Shown: positions 15,540 through 24,697, counted from the first letter of the stretch. The stretch: 64,000 bases of DNA from an uncultured Lachnospiraceae bacterium (GCA_930989745.1 CAKNMY010000002.1:1-64000); one strand, 5' to 3'. The notes: generated by a model from the sequence alone, not told the origin. Numbers and translations: made by a program.

Positions 15540-17957
15540 ATGAATACATCATTATCATGGATTAAAATGTATGTGCCGGAGCTGGATGTGACGGCACAGG
15601 AGTATACCGATGCGATGACCTTATCCGGAACAAAGGTGGAAGGCTACGAGAAGCTGGATGCGGATCTGGACAAAATCGTCATCGGTCAGATTGAGAAAAT
15701 TGAAAGACATCCGGATGCGGACAAACTGATTGTCTGCCAGGTCAATGTGGGAAGCGAGACGATCCAGATTGTGACAGGAGCGCCGAACGTAAAAGAGGGC
15801 GACAAAGTTCCGGTTGTATTAGTGGGAGGACGCGTTGCCGGAGGACATGACGGAAAGAAGACACCGGGCGGCATTGAGATCAAGGCAGGCAAACTGCGCG
15901 GCGTGGAGTCCTTCGGAATGATGTGCTCCATCGAGGAGCTCGGTTCTGACCGGACGCTGTATCCGGAAGCTCCGGAATACGGTATTTATATTTTCCCTGA
16001 GGACGCGGTGGTAGGAGAAAGCGCGATCCACGCGCTGGGCCTGGACGATGTTGTGTTTGAGTACGAGATCACATCAAACCGTGTGGACTGCTACAGCGTA
16101 ATCGGAATCGCGAGAGAAGCAGCGGCGACCTTCAGAAAGCCGTTCTGCCCGCCGGTGGTAAAAGAGACCGGAAACAGCGAGAATACGGGAGACTACATCA
16201 AGGTAACTGTGGAAGATAAGGAACTCTGCCCGCGCTATGTGGCGAGAGTTGTGAAGAATGTAAAGATCGGTCCGTCCCCGAAATGGATGCAGCGATGCCT
16301 TGCCGCAAACGGCATCCGCCCGATCAACAACCTGGTAGATATCACAAACTATGTCATGGAAGAGTTCGGACAGCCGATGCACGCATATGATCTGGATATG
16401 ATCGCAGGACGTGAGATCATTGTGCGCCGCGCGGAAAACGGAGAGAAGTTCGTGACACTCGACGGCCAGGAGCGCACGATGGATGAGAATGTCCTGATGA
16501 TCTGTGATGCCGAGAAGCCGGTCGGAATCGCGGGAATCATGGGAGGCGAGAATTCCATGATCACGGATAACGTCAAGACCGTCCTGTTTGAGGCAGCATG
16601 CTTTGACGGAACGAATATCCGTCTCTCCAGCAAGCGCATCGGACTGCGGACTGACGCATCCGGAAAGTTTGAGAAAGGTCTGGATCCCAATAACGCGCTT
16701 GCGGCAATTAACCGTGCCTGCCAGCTGATGGAAGAGCTTGGCGCCGGCGAAGTCGTAGGCGGAAGGGTGGACGTATGCAGCGTGACGAGAGAGCCGTCCC
16801 GTGTGCCGTTTGAGCCGGAGCGCATCAACGCCCTGCTGGGAACAAACTTATCAGACGGGGAGATGCTCGATTACCTCGCAGGTGTGGAGCTCGCTTATGA
16901 TGAGGAGACGAATGAGATCGTGGCTCCGACGTTCCGCCAGGACATCCACTGTACTGCCGATGTTGCTGAGGAAGTGGCGCGTTTCTACGGATACGACAAT
17001 ATCCCGACCACACTGCCGAGCGGCGAGGCCACCACAGGAAAACTGCCGTTTAAGCTGCGCATTGAGCAGGTGGCAAGAGATGTAGCTGAATACTGTGGAT
17101 TCTCCCAGGGAATGTGCTACTCCTTCGAGAGCCCCAAGGTATATGATAAGCTGCTGATCCCAAAGGAAGATAAGCTGCGCCAGGCGATCACAATCAGCAA
17201 TCCGCTGGGCGAGGACTTCAGCATCATGAGGACGATCTCCTTAAACGGCATGCTGACCTCCCTTGCGACGAACTATAACAGAAGAAATAAGGATGTGCGT
17301 CTGTACGAGCTGGGCAATATCTACCTGCCGAAAGCGCTGCCCCTGACAGAGCTTCCCGATGAGCGCATGATGTTCACGCTGGGAATGTACGGAGCAGGAG
17401 ATTTCTTCGATATGAAGGGCGTGGTCGAAGAATTCTTTGATAAAGTCGGCATGCATCAGCGTCCGGACTACAATCCGAAGGCAGGCAAACCGTTCCTGCA
17501 CCCGGGACGCCAGGCAGAGATCTGCTATGAGGGAACTGTGATCGGTTACCTGGGAGAAGTACATCCGACTGTGGCATCGAACTACGGAATCGGAACACGC
17601 GCGTATATCGCAGTTCTGGATATCCTGAATATTCTGGAATATGCGACCTTTGACCGCAAGTATACAGGAATTGCGAAATTCCCGGCCGTGACCCGCGACC
17701 TGAGCATGGTAGTGCCGAAAGAGATTCTCGTCGGACAGATCGAGCATATGATCTCACAGCGCGGCGGAAAAATTCTCGAGAGCTACAAGCTGTTTGACGT
17801 ATACGAGGGAGACCAGATCAAGGAGGGCTACAAGTCCGTGGCATATTCTCTCGTATTCCGCTCACCGGAAAAGACACTCGAAGAGTCCGAGATCACTGCG
17901 GCAATGAAGAAAATTTTAAATGGGCTGCAGAGCATGGGCATTGAGCTTCGCCAGTAA
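15540..17957 (+). CDS. pheT: Phenylalanyl-tRNA synthetase beta subunit
   Basis: A full-length 805-residue beta subunit: N-terminal tRNA-binding OB domain (HPDADKLIVCQVNVG), B3/B4 editing domain, B5 domain and a C-terminal anticodon-binding domain (AKFPAVTRDLSMVVPKE). It edits Tyr-tRNA-Phe and binds the tRNA. The gene follows pheS by 67 bases with an AGAGGAG ribosome site and ends before a terminator hairpin. Confidence 0.97.
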   Translation: MNTSLSWIKMYVPELDVTAQEYTDAMTLSGTKVEGYEKLDADLDKIVIGQIEKIERHPDADKLIVCQVNVGSETIQIVTGAPNVKEGDKVPVVLVGGRVAGGHDGKKTPGGIEIKAGKLRGVESFGMMCSIEELGSDRTLYPEAPEYGIYIFPEDAVVGESAIHALGLDDVVFEYEITSNRVDCYSVIGIAREAAATFRKPFCPPVVKETGNSENTGDYIKVTVEDKELCPRYVARVVKNVKIGPSPKWMQRCLAANGIRPINNLVDITNYVMEEFGQPMHAYDLDMIAGREIIVRRAENGEKFVTLDGQERTMDENVLMICDAEKPVGIAGIMGGENSMITDNVKTVLFEAACFDGTNIRLSSKRIGLRTDASGKFEKGLDPNNALAAINRACQLMEELGAGEVVGGRVDVCSVTREPSRVPFEPERINALLGTNLSDGEMLDYLAGVELAYDEETNEIVAPTFRQDIHCTADVAEEVARFYGYDNIPTTLPSGEATTGKLPFKLRIEQVARDVAEYCGFSQGMCYSFESPKVYDKLLIPKEDKLRQAITISNPLGEDFSIMRTISLNGMLTSLATNYNRRNKDVRLYELGNIYLPKALPLTELPDERMMFTLGMYGAGDFFDMKGVVEEFFDKVGMHQRPDYNPKAGKPFLHPGRQAEICYEGTVIGYLGEVHPTVASNYGIGTRAYIAVLDILNILEYATFDRKYTGIAKFPAVTRDLSMVVPKEILVGQIEHMISQRGGKILESYKLFDVYEGDQIKEGYKSVAYSLVFRSPEKTLEESEITAAMKKILNGLQSMGIELRQ

Positions 17958-17974
17958 TTTTTAAATATCTCAGG

Positions 17975-18009
17975 AAACCCTGATTTCTCCGCGAAACAGG
18001 GTTTTCTTT
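17975..18009 (+). terminator. Rho-independent terminator after pheT
   Basis: AAACCCTG (17975-17982) pairs with CAGGGTTT (17997-18004), followed by TTCTTTA. It ends the pheST transcript. Confidence 0.75.
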
Positions 18010-18038
18010 ATGGGGAAAATGGTGTAAAATAAATCCGC

Positions 18039-18060
18039 AGCTTCACAGAATTGTGAAGCT
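18039..18060 (+). repeat. Perfect 9-bp inverted repeat in the leader of the phosphatase gene
   Basis: AGCTTCACA (18039-18047), loop GAAT, then TGTGAAGCT (18052-18060). It follows a TAAAAT (18025-18030) and precedes the histidine phosphatase start by 30 bases. It may be an operator or an mRNA 5-prime hairpin; no T-tract follows, so it is not a terminator. Confidence 0.6.
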
Positions 18061-18090
18061 TACGACTGAAGATACGAAAGGGGCGACCAT

Positions 18091-18741
18091 ATGCGTCTGT
18101 ATGTAATACGTCACGGAGAAACTGTCTGGAACACGGAGGGCAGACTCCAGGGACGAACCGATATTGAACTGAATGAAAACGGCATCCGCCTGGCAAGGGA
18201 GACAGCGGAAAAGATGGCGGACATTCCCTTTGACCTGGCGATCTCCAGCCCGCTGAAGCGCGCTGTGGAGACTGCGCGTATCGTGCTGGGAGACAGAGAT
18301 ATCCCGATCCTTTTGGATGAGAGAATCCAGGAGATCAGCTTTGGAGAATGGGAGGGACTGTGCTGCCGCGGAGATAACTATAATGTTCCCGAGGAATTTA
18401 CCCTGTTTTTCAAAGACCCGTGGAATTATCAGCCTCCGAAGGGCGGAGAGACGCTTCACGAGGTCTGCGCCCGGACAAAGGATTTTTATGACGAGCTGAT
18501 CAGCAAAGAGGAATATCAGGACAAGACGATCCTGATCGCAATGCACGGCTGCTCGACCCGCGCGTTCCTGCGCAGCGTCTATGAGGACAAGAATGATTTC
18601 TGGCACAGGAACGTGCCGCCGAACTGCGCGGTCAATATTCTGGATGTGCAGAACGGCAAAGCAAAGTTTGTGGCAGAGGATGTCGTATATTATGACAGGA
18701 CGAAGATTAAGAATTTTTATGATATGAAGGAGAAGAAATGA
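18091..18741 (+). CDS. Histidine phosphatase family protein (phosphoglycerate mutase-like)
   Basis: A 216-residue branch-1 histidine phosphatase: catalytic RHGETVWN at residues 7-14, [11 protein letters not shown], the acidic segment EISFGEWEG and the second His in [12 protein letters not shown]. Such proteins dephosphorylate small molecules; homology alone does not separate a mutase from a phosphatase. AAAGGGG precedes the ATG. The stop overlaps the queA start (ATGA), so the two are coupled. Confidence 0.9.
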   Translation: MRLYVIRHGETVWNTEGRLQGRTDIELNENGIRLARETAEKMADIPFDLAISSPLKRAVETARIVLGDRDIPILLDERIQEISFGEWEGLCCRGDNYNVPEEFTLFFKDPWNYQPPKGGETLHEVCARTKDFYDELISKEEYQDKTILIAMHGCSTRAFLRSVYEDKNDFWHRNVPPNCAVNILDVQNGKAKFVAEDVVYYDRTKIKNFYDMKEKK

Positions 18742-19763
18742 AGACATCAGATTTTTATTACGACCTTCCGGAAGAGCTGATCGCTCAGGACCCGCTGGAA
18801 GACAGAAGTTCTTCGCGGCTGATGCATCTGAACAGGGAAACCGGGGAGATCAGCCATCATCACTTCCGTGAGATTCTGCAGTTCTTAAGACCGGGCGACT
18901 GTCTGGTCATCAATGACACGAAGGTAATTCCGGCACGTCTGTACGGACATAAGGAGGAGACGGGAGCGCTGATCGAGATCCTGCTGTTAAAGCGCAGGGA
19001 GAACGATATCTGGGAGTGCCTCGTAAAGCCCGGGAAAAAAGCGCGTCCCGGCGCCAGACTGACCTTCGGAAACGGCATTTTGAAGGGAGAGATCCTGGAT
19101 ATTGTCGATGAGGGAAACCGTCTGATCCAGTTTGAATACGAGGGAATCTTTGAGGAAATTCTCGACCAGCTCGGCGAGATGCCGCTTCCCCCGTACATTA
19201 CACATAAACTGAAGGACAAAAACCGCTATCAGACCGTCTACGCGAAGAACGAGGGTTCAGCGGCAGCGCCGACCGCGGGACTGCATTTCACAAAAGAGCT
19301 TCTGGAACAGGTGGAGGCGATGGGCGTGAAGATCGCGCATGTCACGCTGCACGTCGGACTTGGCACTTTCCGCCCCGTCAAAGTGGAGGATGTCACAGAG
19401 CACCATATGCACTCTGAATTCTATGTCGTGGAGGAAGACCAGGCAGCACTGATCAACGAGACAAAGAAGAACGGCGGAAGAATCATCTCTGTGGGCACGA
19501 CGAGCTGCCGCACGCTGGAATCCGCCGCGGACGAGAACGGAATTCTGCATGCCGGAAGCGGCTGGACGGAGATCTTCATCTATCCGGGGTATCAGTTCAA
19601 GATCATCGACGGACTGATTACAAACTTCCATCTGCCGGAGTCCACGCTGCTGATGCTCGTATCAGCGCTCGCCGGGAAGGAGCATATACTGGCGGCTTAT
19701 GAGGAGGCAGTCAGGGAGAGATACAGGTTTTTCAGCTTTGGGGATGCGATGTTTATAGAATGA
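18738..19763 (+). CDS. queA: S-adenosylmethionine:tRNA ribosyltransferase-isomerase
   Basis: A 341-residue QueA ([44 protein letters not shown]). It transfers ribose from SAM to 7-aminomethyl-7-deazaguanine in tRNA, forming epoxyqueuosine. Length and motifs are normal. It is translationally coupled to the phosphatase gene. The accessory region begins right after its stop. Confidence 0.96.
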   Translation: MKTSDFYYDLPEELIAQDPLEDRSSSRLMHLNRETGEISHHHFREILQFLRPGDCLVINDTKVIPARLYGHKEETGALIEILLLKRRENDIWECLVKPGKKARPGARLTFGNGILKGEILDIVDEGNRLIQFEYEGIFEEILDQLGEMPLPPYITHKLKDKNRYQTVYAKNEGSAAAPTAGLHFTKELLEQVEAMGVKIAHVTLHVGLGTFRPVKVEDVTEHHMHSEFYVVEEDQAALINETKKNGGRIISVGTTSCRTLESAADENGILHAGSGWTEIFIYPGYQFKIIDGLITNFHLPESTLLMLVSALAGKEHILAAYEEAVRERYRFFSFGDAMFIE

Positions 19764-19780
19764 CACCAAAAGTAAACTGA

Positions 19781-19879
19781 GCAGTTGAACTGCTTACCTT
19801 TTTAGTTTCTGTCGGAGCAGGTGTGGCTTGCCACCTCATCTGCAAATGGCTAGATAGAAATAACAAGGACAACAAATAG
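19781..19879 (+). pseudogene. Short hydrophobic peptide frame without a start codon
   Basis: The open frame between stops at 19778 and 19877 reads VELLTFLVSVGAGVACHLIC followed by KWLDRNNKDNK: one membrane helix plus a charged tail, the shape of small membrane peptides common in Lachnospiraceae. No ATG, GTG or TTG is available near the N-terminus; GTT stands where a start would be expected, and no ribosome site is seen. It is probably inactive. A hairpin repeat follows 22 bases later. Confidence 0.45.
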
Positions 19880-19900
19880 TCTAGTGGGTGCTTTGCCACT

Positions 19901-19978
19901 GTAAAAAGAAAAGAAGAAACCCTCGACTGTGTTGCCGCACGGTCGAGGGTTTTGCTCTTTAGCTATAGATATTTTCTG
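19901..19978 (+). repeat. Direct repeat copy A with terminator-like hairpin
   Basis: A 78-base unit with the stem ACCCTCGAC (19919-19927) / GTCGAGGGT (19942-19950) followed by TTTTGCTCTTT. A second diverged copy lies at 20254-20326; both begin GTAAAAAGAA and end in a CTATAGA..ATT..CTG pattern. Each copy follows a short ORF. Confidence 0.7.
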
Positions 19979-20071
19979 CTTACCTTTTGCTTACTGGCAT
20001 TATAGCATATGCGGATTCTCTTTTCAATATGCAGATTTAAAAATCGTCCATAGGACCATAACTCTAAGTAG

Positions 20072-20257
20072 GTGCGAAAAAAATATATAGATAATCCACC
20101 GGAAGGGATGACATACGAGGACATTCGCCGCATGGACAAGGATGAGCTTCTGGATATGGATTATTTCTTAAATGAAGATGACCGTTTATCTAACATATGT
20201 TTGATGGACGTGTGTTCTTTTTTGACTCCTCCAAAAACGCAATTTCCTACAAAGTAA
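20072..20257 (+). CDS. Small acidic protein, possibly frameshifted at its end
   Basis: A 61-residue frame from GTG at 20072 reading MRKKYIDNPPEGMTYEDIRR, then a DKDELLDMDYFLNEDD core. The core looks like a recurring Lachnospiraceae small acidic protein. After the Asp-Asp pair the sequence loses its acidic nature (RLSNICLMDVCSF), and a neighbouring frame would give FDGRVFFF, so a frameshift near 20185-20200 is possible. The ribosome site is weak. A second hairpin repeat overlaps its stop. Confidence 0.4.
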   Translation: MRKKYIDNPPEGMTYEDIRRMDKDELLDMDYFLNEDDRLSNICLMDVCSFLTPPKTQFPTK

Positions 20258-20326
20258 AAAGAAGAACTCCTCGACTGTATTGCCGCACGGCCGAGGGGTT
20301 CGCTCTTTTGCTATAGAGATATTCTG
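20254..20326 (+). repeat. Direct repeat copy B with terminator-like hairpin
   Basis: A diverged copy of the 19901-19978 unit. The stem is ACTCCTCG (20266-20273) with CGAGGGGT (20292-20299, one G-T pair), followed by TCGCTCTTTT. Loop sequence TTGCCGCACGG is shared with copy A. Confidence 0.7.
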
Positions 20327-20349
20327 TAAGTATTCACATTATTTTACTA

Positions 20350-20379
20350 TTGACAATACTGTGTGGCATACAGTATATT
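20350..20379 (+). promoter_or_regulatory. PadR promoter with embedded operator
   Basis: TTGACA (20350-20355) and TATATT (20374-20379), spacer 18. Between them lies a perfect inverted repeat ATACTGT-N7-ACAGTAT (20356-20362, 20370-20376). PadR regulators bind such spaced palindromes in their own promoters, so autorepression is likely. Confidence 0.7.
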
Positions 20380-20399
20380 AATAACAGGAGGTGACGCTG

Positions 20400-20744
20400 A
20401 TGGGAGAGGAAAAGGATCTGTTGTCTGCTTTGCTTTTGGAGCTTCGAAGAGGCACACTTACGATCAGCGTACTCAGTCAGCTGAAAGAGCCGAAATACGG
20501 CTATGCGCTGGTACAGAGCATGGAAGAAAAGGGCGTTGCCATCGATCCAAATACGCTGTACCCGCTGCTTCGCCGTTTGGAGAGCCAGGGCCTTTTGGAA
20601 AGCAAGTGGGAGACAAGCAGCACAAAGCCGAGGAAATATTATCAGAGAACTGAGTACGGAACAGAAATTTATAAGCAGCTGAAAACATACTGGAAGAATT
20701 TATCCGCCGGAATGGAGCGGTTGTTGAGGGAGGAAGAAGTATGA
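20400..20744 (+). CDS. PadR family transcriptional regulator
   Basis: A 114-residue winged-helix repressor (LRRGTLTISVLSQLKEPKYG, YALVQSMEEKGVAIDPNTLY, PLLRRLESQGLLES). The ATG at 20400 is chosen because AGGAGGTGA ends a few bases upstream; an in-frame GTG lies inside that ribosome site. The stop overlaps the next start (ATGA). PadR/HAAS membrane-protein pairs are a known Firmicutes arrangement thought to respond to envelope or drug stress. Confidence 0.92.
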   Translation: MGEEKDLLSALLLELRRGTLTISVLSQLKEPKYGYALVQSMEEKGVAIDPNTLYPLLRRLESQGLLESKWETSSTKPRKYYQRTEYGTEIYKQLKTYWKNLSAGMERLLREEEV

Positions 20745-21841
20745 CGCTGAATGAAAAAGATTATATGGACCGATATATTTACCAGGTGATTCGCCGGCTG
20801 CCCAAAGCGCAGAGGGACGAAGTGCGAATGGAACTGGAAGAGCTTATCAGCGATATGTACGCAGACAAAGGCTCTATGGAAGAGGTACTGACGCAGCTTG
20901 GAAACCCTGCGGAATTTGCAAAACAGTATCAGAACGGCCAGCAATACCTGATCGGGTCGGAATACTTTGAAACGTATCTGTGGTTTGTCAAAATCGTCCT
21001 GATCTGCGCTGCCGTACCGATTCTGGTCATTTCTCTTGTAAATGCTATAGGAGAGATGCCTGCTGCTTCTTGGAATGCCGCTTCTGTCATTATCCGTGCG
21101 ATAGTGGACGGCCTGACCGCAGGGATTACCGATGCTCTGCTTTCCTGTATATCTGCTTTCGGCGCGGTGACTTTGATATTTGCCGTCATGGAGCGGAAAA
21201 AGATTCAGCTTGAGATGAAGAAGGCGGAAAAATGGTCAGTGGAGAAATTGTCCGAAGACCGGAAAACAGCGGAGTCCAGATGGACGCCGAAATTCCTGGA
21301 ACCTGTACCGGATAAAAAAGCGCTTATCAGCCGGGGCGACAGCATTGTAGGCATTGTGTTTATTGTAGTTTTCTGTGTACTGCTGATTTTTTCCCCGCAT
21401 TTCTTCGCGGCGATTATCACGGAAGACAAAACAGTGACGACAGTACCGATCTTTAATCTTGAACAGTGGGGAACTATTCTTCCTGTCTTCATATTAAGTC
21501 TGCTGATAGGTCTTGCTGATGAGGTTTTACGCCTGGTAGTCGGAGTTTACTGCAAGCTGGTAATGATCAGCAATGTGGTGTGCGGAATCATACAGATCGT
21601 GCTGAGCGCTGTTGTATTGAAGGTGCTTCCGCTCTGGAATCCCAATTTTGTGACGGATCTTGAACGGACGCTGGGTGATAAAGCGAATTCAGGGGCAGAA
21701 TTTCTCACGCGCTGGAATGCCGATATGGTATCCAATGGATTTCTTGCTTTTATTATTGTGATTACCCTGCTGGAGATCGGTGTGACGGTCTATAAGACGT
21801 TCCGTTATGGGGCTTCTGTGAAAAAGGAAATGACTGACTAA
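20741..21841 (+). CDS. HAAS-domain membrane protein
   Basis: A 366-residue protein. Residues 1-75 (DYMDRYIYQVIRRLPKAQRD, LTQLGNPAEFAKQY) form a HAAS/DUF1700-like alpha-solenoid that often accompanies PadR regulators. Several hydrophobic segments follow, near residues 80-105, 120-145, 200-220, 240-260, 265-295 and 335-355. It is coupled to padR by an ATGA overlap and probably acts as its membrane sensor or effector. No enzymatic motif is visible. Confidence 0.8.
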   Translation: MTLNEKDYMDRYIYQVIRRLPKAQRDEVRMELEELISDMYADKGSMEEVLTQLGNPAEFAKQYQNGQQYLIGSEYFETYLWFVKIVLICAAVPILVISLVNAIGEMPAASWNAASVIIRAIVDGLTAGITDALLSCISAFGAVTLIFAVMERKKIQLEMKKAEKWSVEKLSEDRKTAESRWTPKFLEPVPDKKALISRGDSIVGIVFIVVFCVLLIFSPHFFAAIITEDKTVTTVPIFNLEQWGTILPVFILSLLIGLADEVLRLVVGVYCKLVMISNVVCGIIQIVLSAVVLKVLPLWNPNFVTDLERTLGDKANSGAEFLTRWNADMVSNGFLAFIIVITLLEIGVTVYKTFRYGASVKKEMTD

Positions 21842-21954
21842 TGAGAAAAATCAGAATTAGTCCCTCTCCGCTAAGGCGGGGAGAATGACACGAACAGGCA
21901 GAGCAGAAAAAGACCAGAGACAGCTCATTCTATTTTATGTGGGAGGAAGATATC

Positions 21955-22752
21955 ATGCCATTATTTGATAACGAAAATCGAATCTTACAGATCGAAACAG
22001 AAAAAGAGGAAATTTTTCAGCATATGGAAAACCCTCTGATCAGTCAGCCATTTACGGAAGACTTTGCCAAGAGGTTTTCATGGAGTACAAACGCCATCGA
22101 GGGGAATACCCTGTCACTGGAAGAGACGATCGCAGTGCTCGATTACGATGAAGTGAGATCGAACCATACCTATTCCGAATATACGGATGCGAAAAATGCC
22201 TACTATGCAATCCGGGAAATGCTTCTTCCATTTGCGAAGACAGCCATTGATGAAGAGTGGGTCAAGAAAGCAAACGGCTATATCCGGCATATGCAGGGAG
22301 AGTATAGGGAGACCACCGTTTACATTGGGAATCTGTCAGAAGCTGTATATTATCCGCCGGATCCACAGGATATTCCGGCGCTTATGAAAAACTGGATTAG
22401 GGAGACGAATATAGAGGCAGTGACAGTGAAAGAGATTTTTGAAAAGATCGCAGCCAGTCATATCCGGCTTGAACGGATCCACCCTTTTTCAGATGGAAAT
22501 GGCAGAACCGGGAGGATGATCATTAACCAGCAGTTGATCAATAACGGTTTCCTGCCTGTCTCAATCCCGCCGACCGGAAAGTACAGAGAAGCATTTAGAA
22601 GATATGACAAAAGGGAAGATCTTTCAGAAATGGTCTACGTTTTGTTAAAAAGTGAACTGGAATCTTTTGACAGAGTCCGCAGTCTGGCTTTAAAACTTTC
22701 CAAAGACCGGGAGAAACAGAAAAAAGAAATGAAACATTTGCAAAACAGATAG
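21955..22752 (+). CDS. Fic family protein
   Basis: A 265-residue Fic-fold protein with the intact catalytic motif HPFSDGNGRTGR and an N-terminal inhibitory segment STNAIEGN matching S/TxxxEG/N, so it is a self-inhibited (class II) Fic. Such enzymes usually AMPylate a protein target. The ATG at 21955 follows GGGAGGAAG; the earlier in-frame ATG at 21937 would bury that site. A separate antitoxin is not seen. A terminator follows at 22762. Confidence 0.9.
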   Translation: MPLFDNENRILQIETEKEEIFQHMENPLISQPFTEDFAKRFSWSTNAIEGNTLSLEETIAVLDYDEVRSNHTYSEYTDAKNAYYAIREMLLPFAKTAIDEEWVKKANGYIRHMQGEYRETTVYIGNLSEAVYYPPDPQDIPALMKNWIRETNIEAVTVKEIFEKIAASHIRLERIHPFSDGNGRTGRMIINQQLINNGFLPVSIPPTGKYREAFRRYDKREDLSEMVYVLLKSELESFDRVRSLALKLSKDREKQKKEMKHLQNR

Positions 22753-22761
22753 AATAATTTT

Positions 22762-22811
22762 GGACAGTAGAAATTTACATCCTAAAGGAATAGATTTCTA
22801 CTGTCCTTTTT
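22762..22811 (+). terminator. Rho-independent terminator after fic
   Basis: A perfect 13-bp stem pairs 22762-22774 (GGACAGTAGAAAT) with 22794-22806, followed by TTTTT (22807-22811). Confidence 0.85.
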
Positions 22812-22861
22812 GTAGGCTTTATAGTATAAACAAATTAGGTCTATTTTTTGATTCACGTGCC

Positions 22862-24550
22862 TTATTGGATAAGGGCAGCGTGATAAAGCTTTTCAAAGTA
22901 CGAATTACTTTCCATCAACTCATCAAAGCTTCCGACACCTACAATATCCCCATCTTTGAATACTACAATACGGTCAAATCCTCTGATGGAGTCGAGGCGA
23001 TGCGCAGTGGCGATAACAGTTGTGTCATGCAAGTATGCTATTACCTCATTCATCACCTTTTCCTCTGTCAGGTTATCCAGTGCAGAGGTAGCCTCATCTA
23101 AAACTACAATGTCGGAATTTTGAAACCATATTCTTGATAAGGCAAGACGCTGTTTTTCGCCGCCGGAAAGCGAAGAGGCTTTTTCTCCAATTGGAGTATC
23201 TGTACCGTTAGGCAGAGATTGAATCAGTGAAGTCAGCTGCACCTTATCAAGTGCCATGAACAGATCCTTCATCGGCACATCCCGGTCAAATACCATGTTT
23301 TCTTTTATTGTTCCGTCAAAAACCGGAGCATCCTGTGATAAATAAGTGATTCGGCTGTACAGAGCATTTAATGCAATCTGTGACAGAGGATGCCCGTCTA
23401 AAATAATCTGTCCGTTTTCGTATTTCAGCAGGCCGACCAACAGCTTAATCAATGTTGATTTTCCAGAACCGGATTCTCCGACAAAAGCAATCTTTTCGCC
23501 CTTACGGATTAGGAGATTAACGTGATTCAGCACTTGTCGCTCTCCATAAGAAAACGACAGATCCCTCACACATATTTCTCCCGAAAAACTTTTCGGGCGG
23601 ATTCCGCATTCAAGTTGATCATCCTCTTTCAGATTTAGAAAATCTTCAAACCTTCTATAAGCTGTTTTATCCAATTTATATTGAACATAAAGCACATTGA
23701 AAATCGCGATGGGTGTATACGCATTATCAATCAAAGTAATCAGCGTAACAACAGAACCAATTGACAAACTTTGTACTTGCCGCGCATAGAACAAAATTCC
23801 AATATCCAGGCATGCCACTAACAATGCAAATATTGTGAAAAAGGCTTCGTGGATCATGGTCATCTTTGTTTTGGAAGCAACGATATCCTTTCTGGCGGCA
23901 GCAGATTTCTTTGCTTCATGCGGAAACTGACGTGCCATACGAAACACAAGCATTTCTGTAAACCCACGCACTAAAAAGCGATTTAATGCTTCTTCATTGT
24001 TCAGTATCTTTTCCTTTATTTGATACAGGAACTTCAACAGCAGGTTTGTAACAATAAAAATGATAACGTAGCCAACCAAAAGGATTAAAGTAGTTCGCCG
24101 ATTAATTCTGCAGATAAAATATATGCTGAACAGTATCGTTGGAAGCAATTCACGAATGATTCGGAACCAAAAATCAAATACAACGCCTTTTCCGGCATTT
24201 GCGCCATTTTCGATTCTCTGTATCAATTTACCTGTTCCTATTCGCTGGTATTCCTGATAATCGATTCTGCTGATTTTCTGCAAAGCCAACAGTTTAAAAT
24301 CAAGAAAGATACCGTGTTCCAATTTTTTGCCCGGATATTCTTCTGCATAGTTCATACTGTATGAAGTCAGAAGTATGATTCCGTAACAACCTAACTCGGT
24401 CAGCGAAAGCGTTTGGTCCGTCAGGCCATCAATCACTCTCTGAAAGAAATGAGCTTTGAAATTAACCATGAAAGCATTGAACAGACCGATTGCCATATAG
24501 GCAAAAGCCAATCCCTTGTTCCTGTTTAAAACTTGTATAATATTGTCCAT
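22862..24550 (-). CDS. ABC transporter, fused permease/ATPase
   Basis: A 562-residue half-transporter of the exporter type: about six membrane helices in the first 320 residues, then the ATPase with Walker A GESGSGKST, signature LSGGEKQRLAL, Walker B IVVLDEATSALD and switch ATAHRLD. The ATG at 24550 is chosen because GGGAG is 8 bases upstream and MDNIIQVLNRNKG fits the family. Base composition is clearly more AT-rich than the neighbours, suggesting transfer. A 13-codon leader peptide and competing RNA stems precede it, a layout typical of drug-inducible resistance genes. Substrate unknown; it probably works as a homodimer. Confidence 0.9.
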   Translation of the reverse strand: MDNIIQVLNRNKGLAFAYMAIGLFNAFMVNFKAHFFQRVIDGLTDQTLSLTELGCYGIILLTSYSMNYAEEYPGKKLEHGIFLDFKLLALQKISRIDYQEYQRIGTGKLIQRIENGANAGKGVVFDFWFRIIRELLPTILFSIYFICRINRRTTLILLVGYVIIFIVTNLLLKFLYQIKEKILNNEEALNRFLVRGFTEMLVFRMARQFPHEAKKSAAARKDIVASKTKMTMIHEAFFTIFALLVACLDIGILFYARQVQSLSIGSVVTLITLIDNAYTPIAIFNVLYVQYKLDKTAYRRFEDFLNLKEDDQLECGIRPKSFSGEICVRDLSFSYGERQVLNHVNLLIRKGEKIAFVGESGSGKSTLIKLLVGLLKYENGQIILDGHPLSQIALNALYSRITYLSQDAPVFDGTIKENMVFDRDVPMKDLFMALDKVQLTSLIQSLPNGTDTPIGEKASSLSGGEKQRLALSRIWFQNSDIVVLDEATSALDNLTEEKVMNEVIAYLHDTTVIATAHRLDSIRGFDRIVVFKDGDIVGVGSFDELMESNSYFEKLYHAALIQ

Positions 24551-24673
24551 AACTGTACTCCCTGGTGCTGGTTTTAATAAGCGTATTTTCAACATAGTCA
24601 GTACAGTTGTGACTGCCAGCAAGTTTAATCTTCCTCAGCACAATCTGCTGACAGTTTACGTCAACTGTACTGA
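24551..24673 (-). promoter_or_regulatory. Candidate translational attenuator with alternative RNA stems
   Basis: On the minus-strand RNA, arm A (TCAGTACAGTTG, 24662-24673) lies inside the leader peptide. Arm B (CAACTGTACTGA, 24598-24609) pairs with it perfectly over 12 bp. A third segment, A-prime (AGTACAGTT, 24551-24559), spans the ribosome site and abuts the ABC gene start; it can pair with arm B over 9 bp. The A:B and B:A-prime pairings are mutually exclusive, so leader translation could decide whether the start is masked. A local ACAGTT/AACTGT hairpin just after the leader adds a further option. Confidence 0.65.
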
Positions 24674-24697
24674 GTAGTTACCTCGCATAAATGTCAT
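24656..24697 (-). CDS. Leader peptide (13 aa) of the ABC transporter
   Basis: A short frame MTFMRGNYSVQLT starts at 24697 and stops at 24656-24658. A strong GGAGG (24708-24712) lies 10 bases before the ATG. Its last codons (Ser-Val-Gln-Leu) coincide exactly with attenuator arm A. Position, ribosome site and RNA pairing together suggest a regulatory leader rather than a functional peptide. Confidence 0.6.
   Translation of the reverse strand: MTFMRGNYSVQLT

Noticed and set aside
22760..23101. Plus-strand 113-codon frame overlapping the end of the ABC transporter
   Set aside because: It starts in a terminator hairpin and is antisense to the conserved ATPase motifs.
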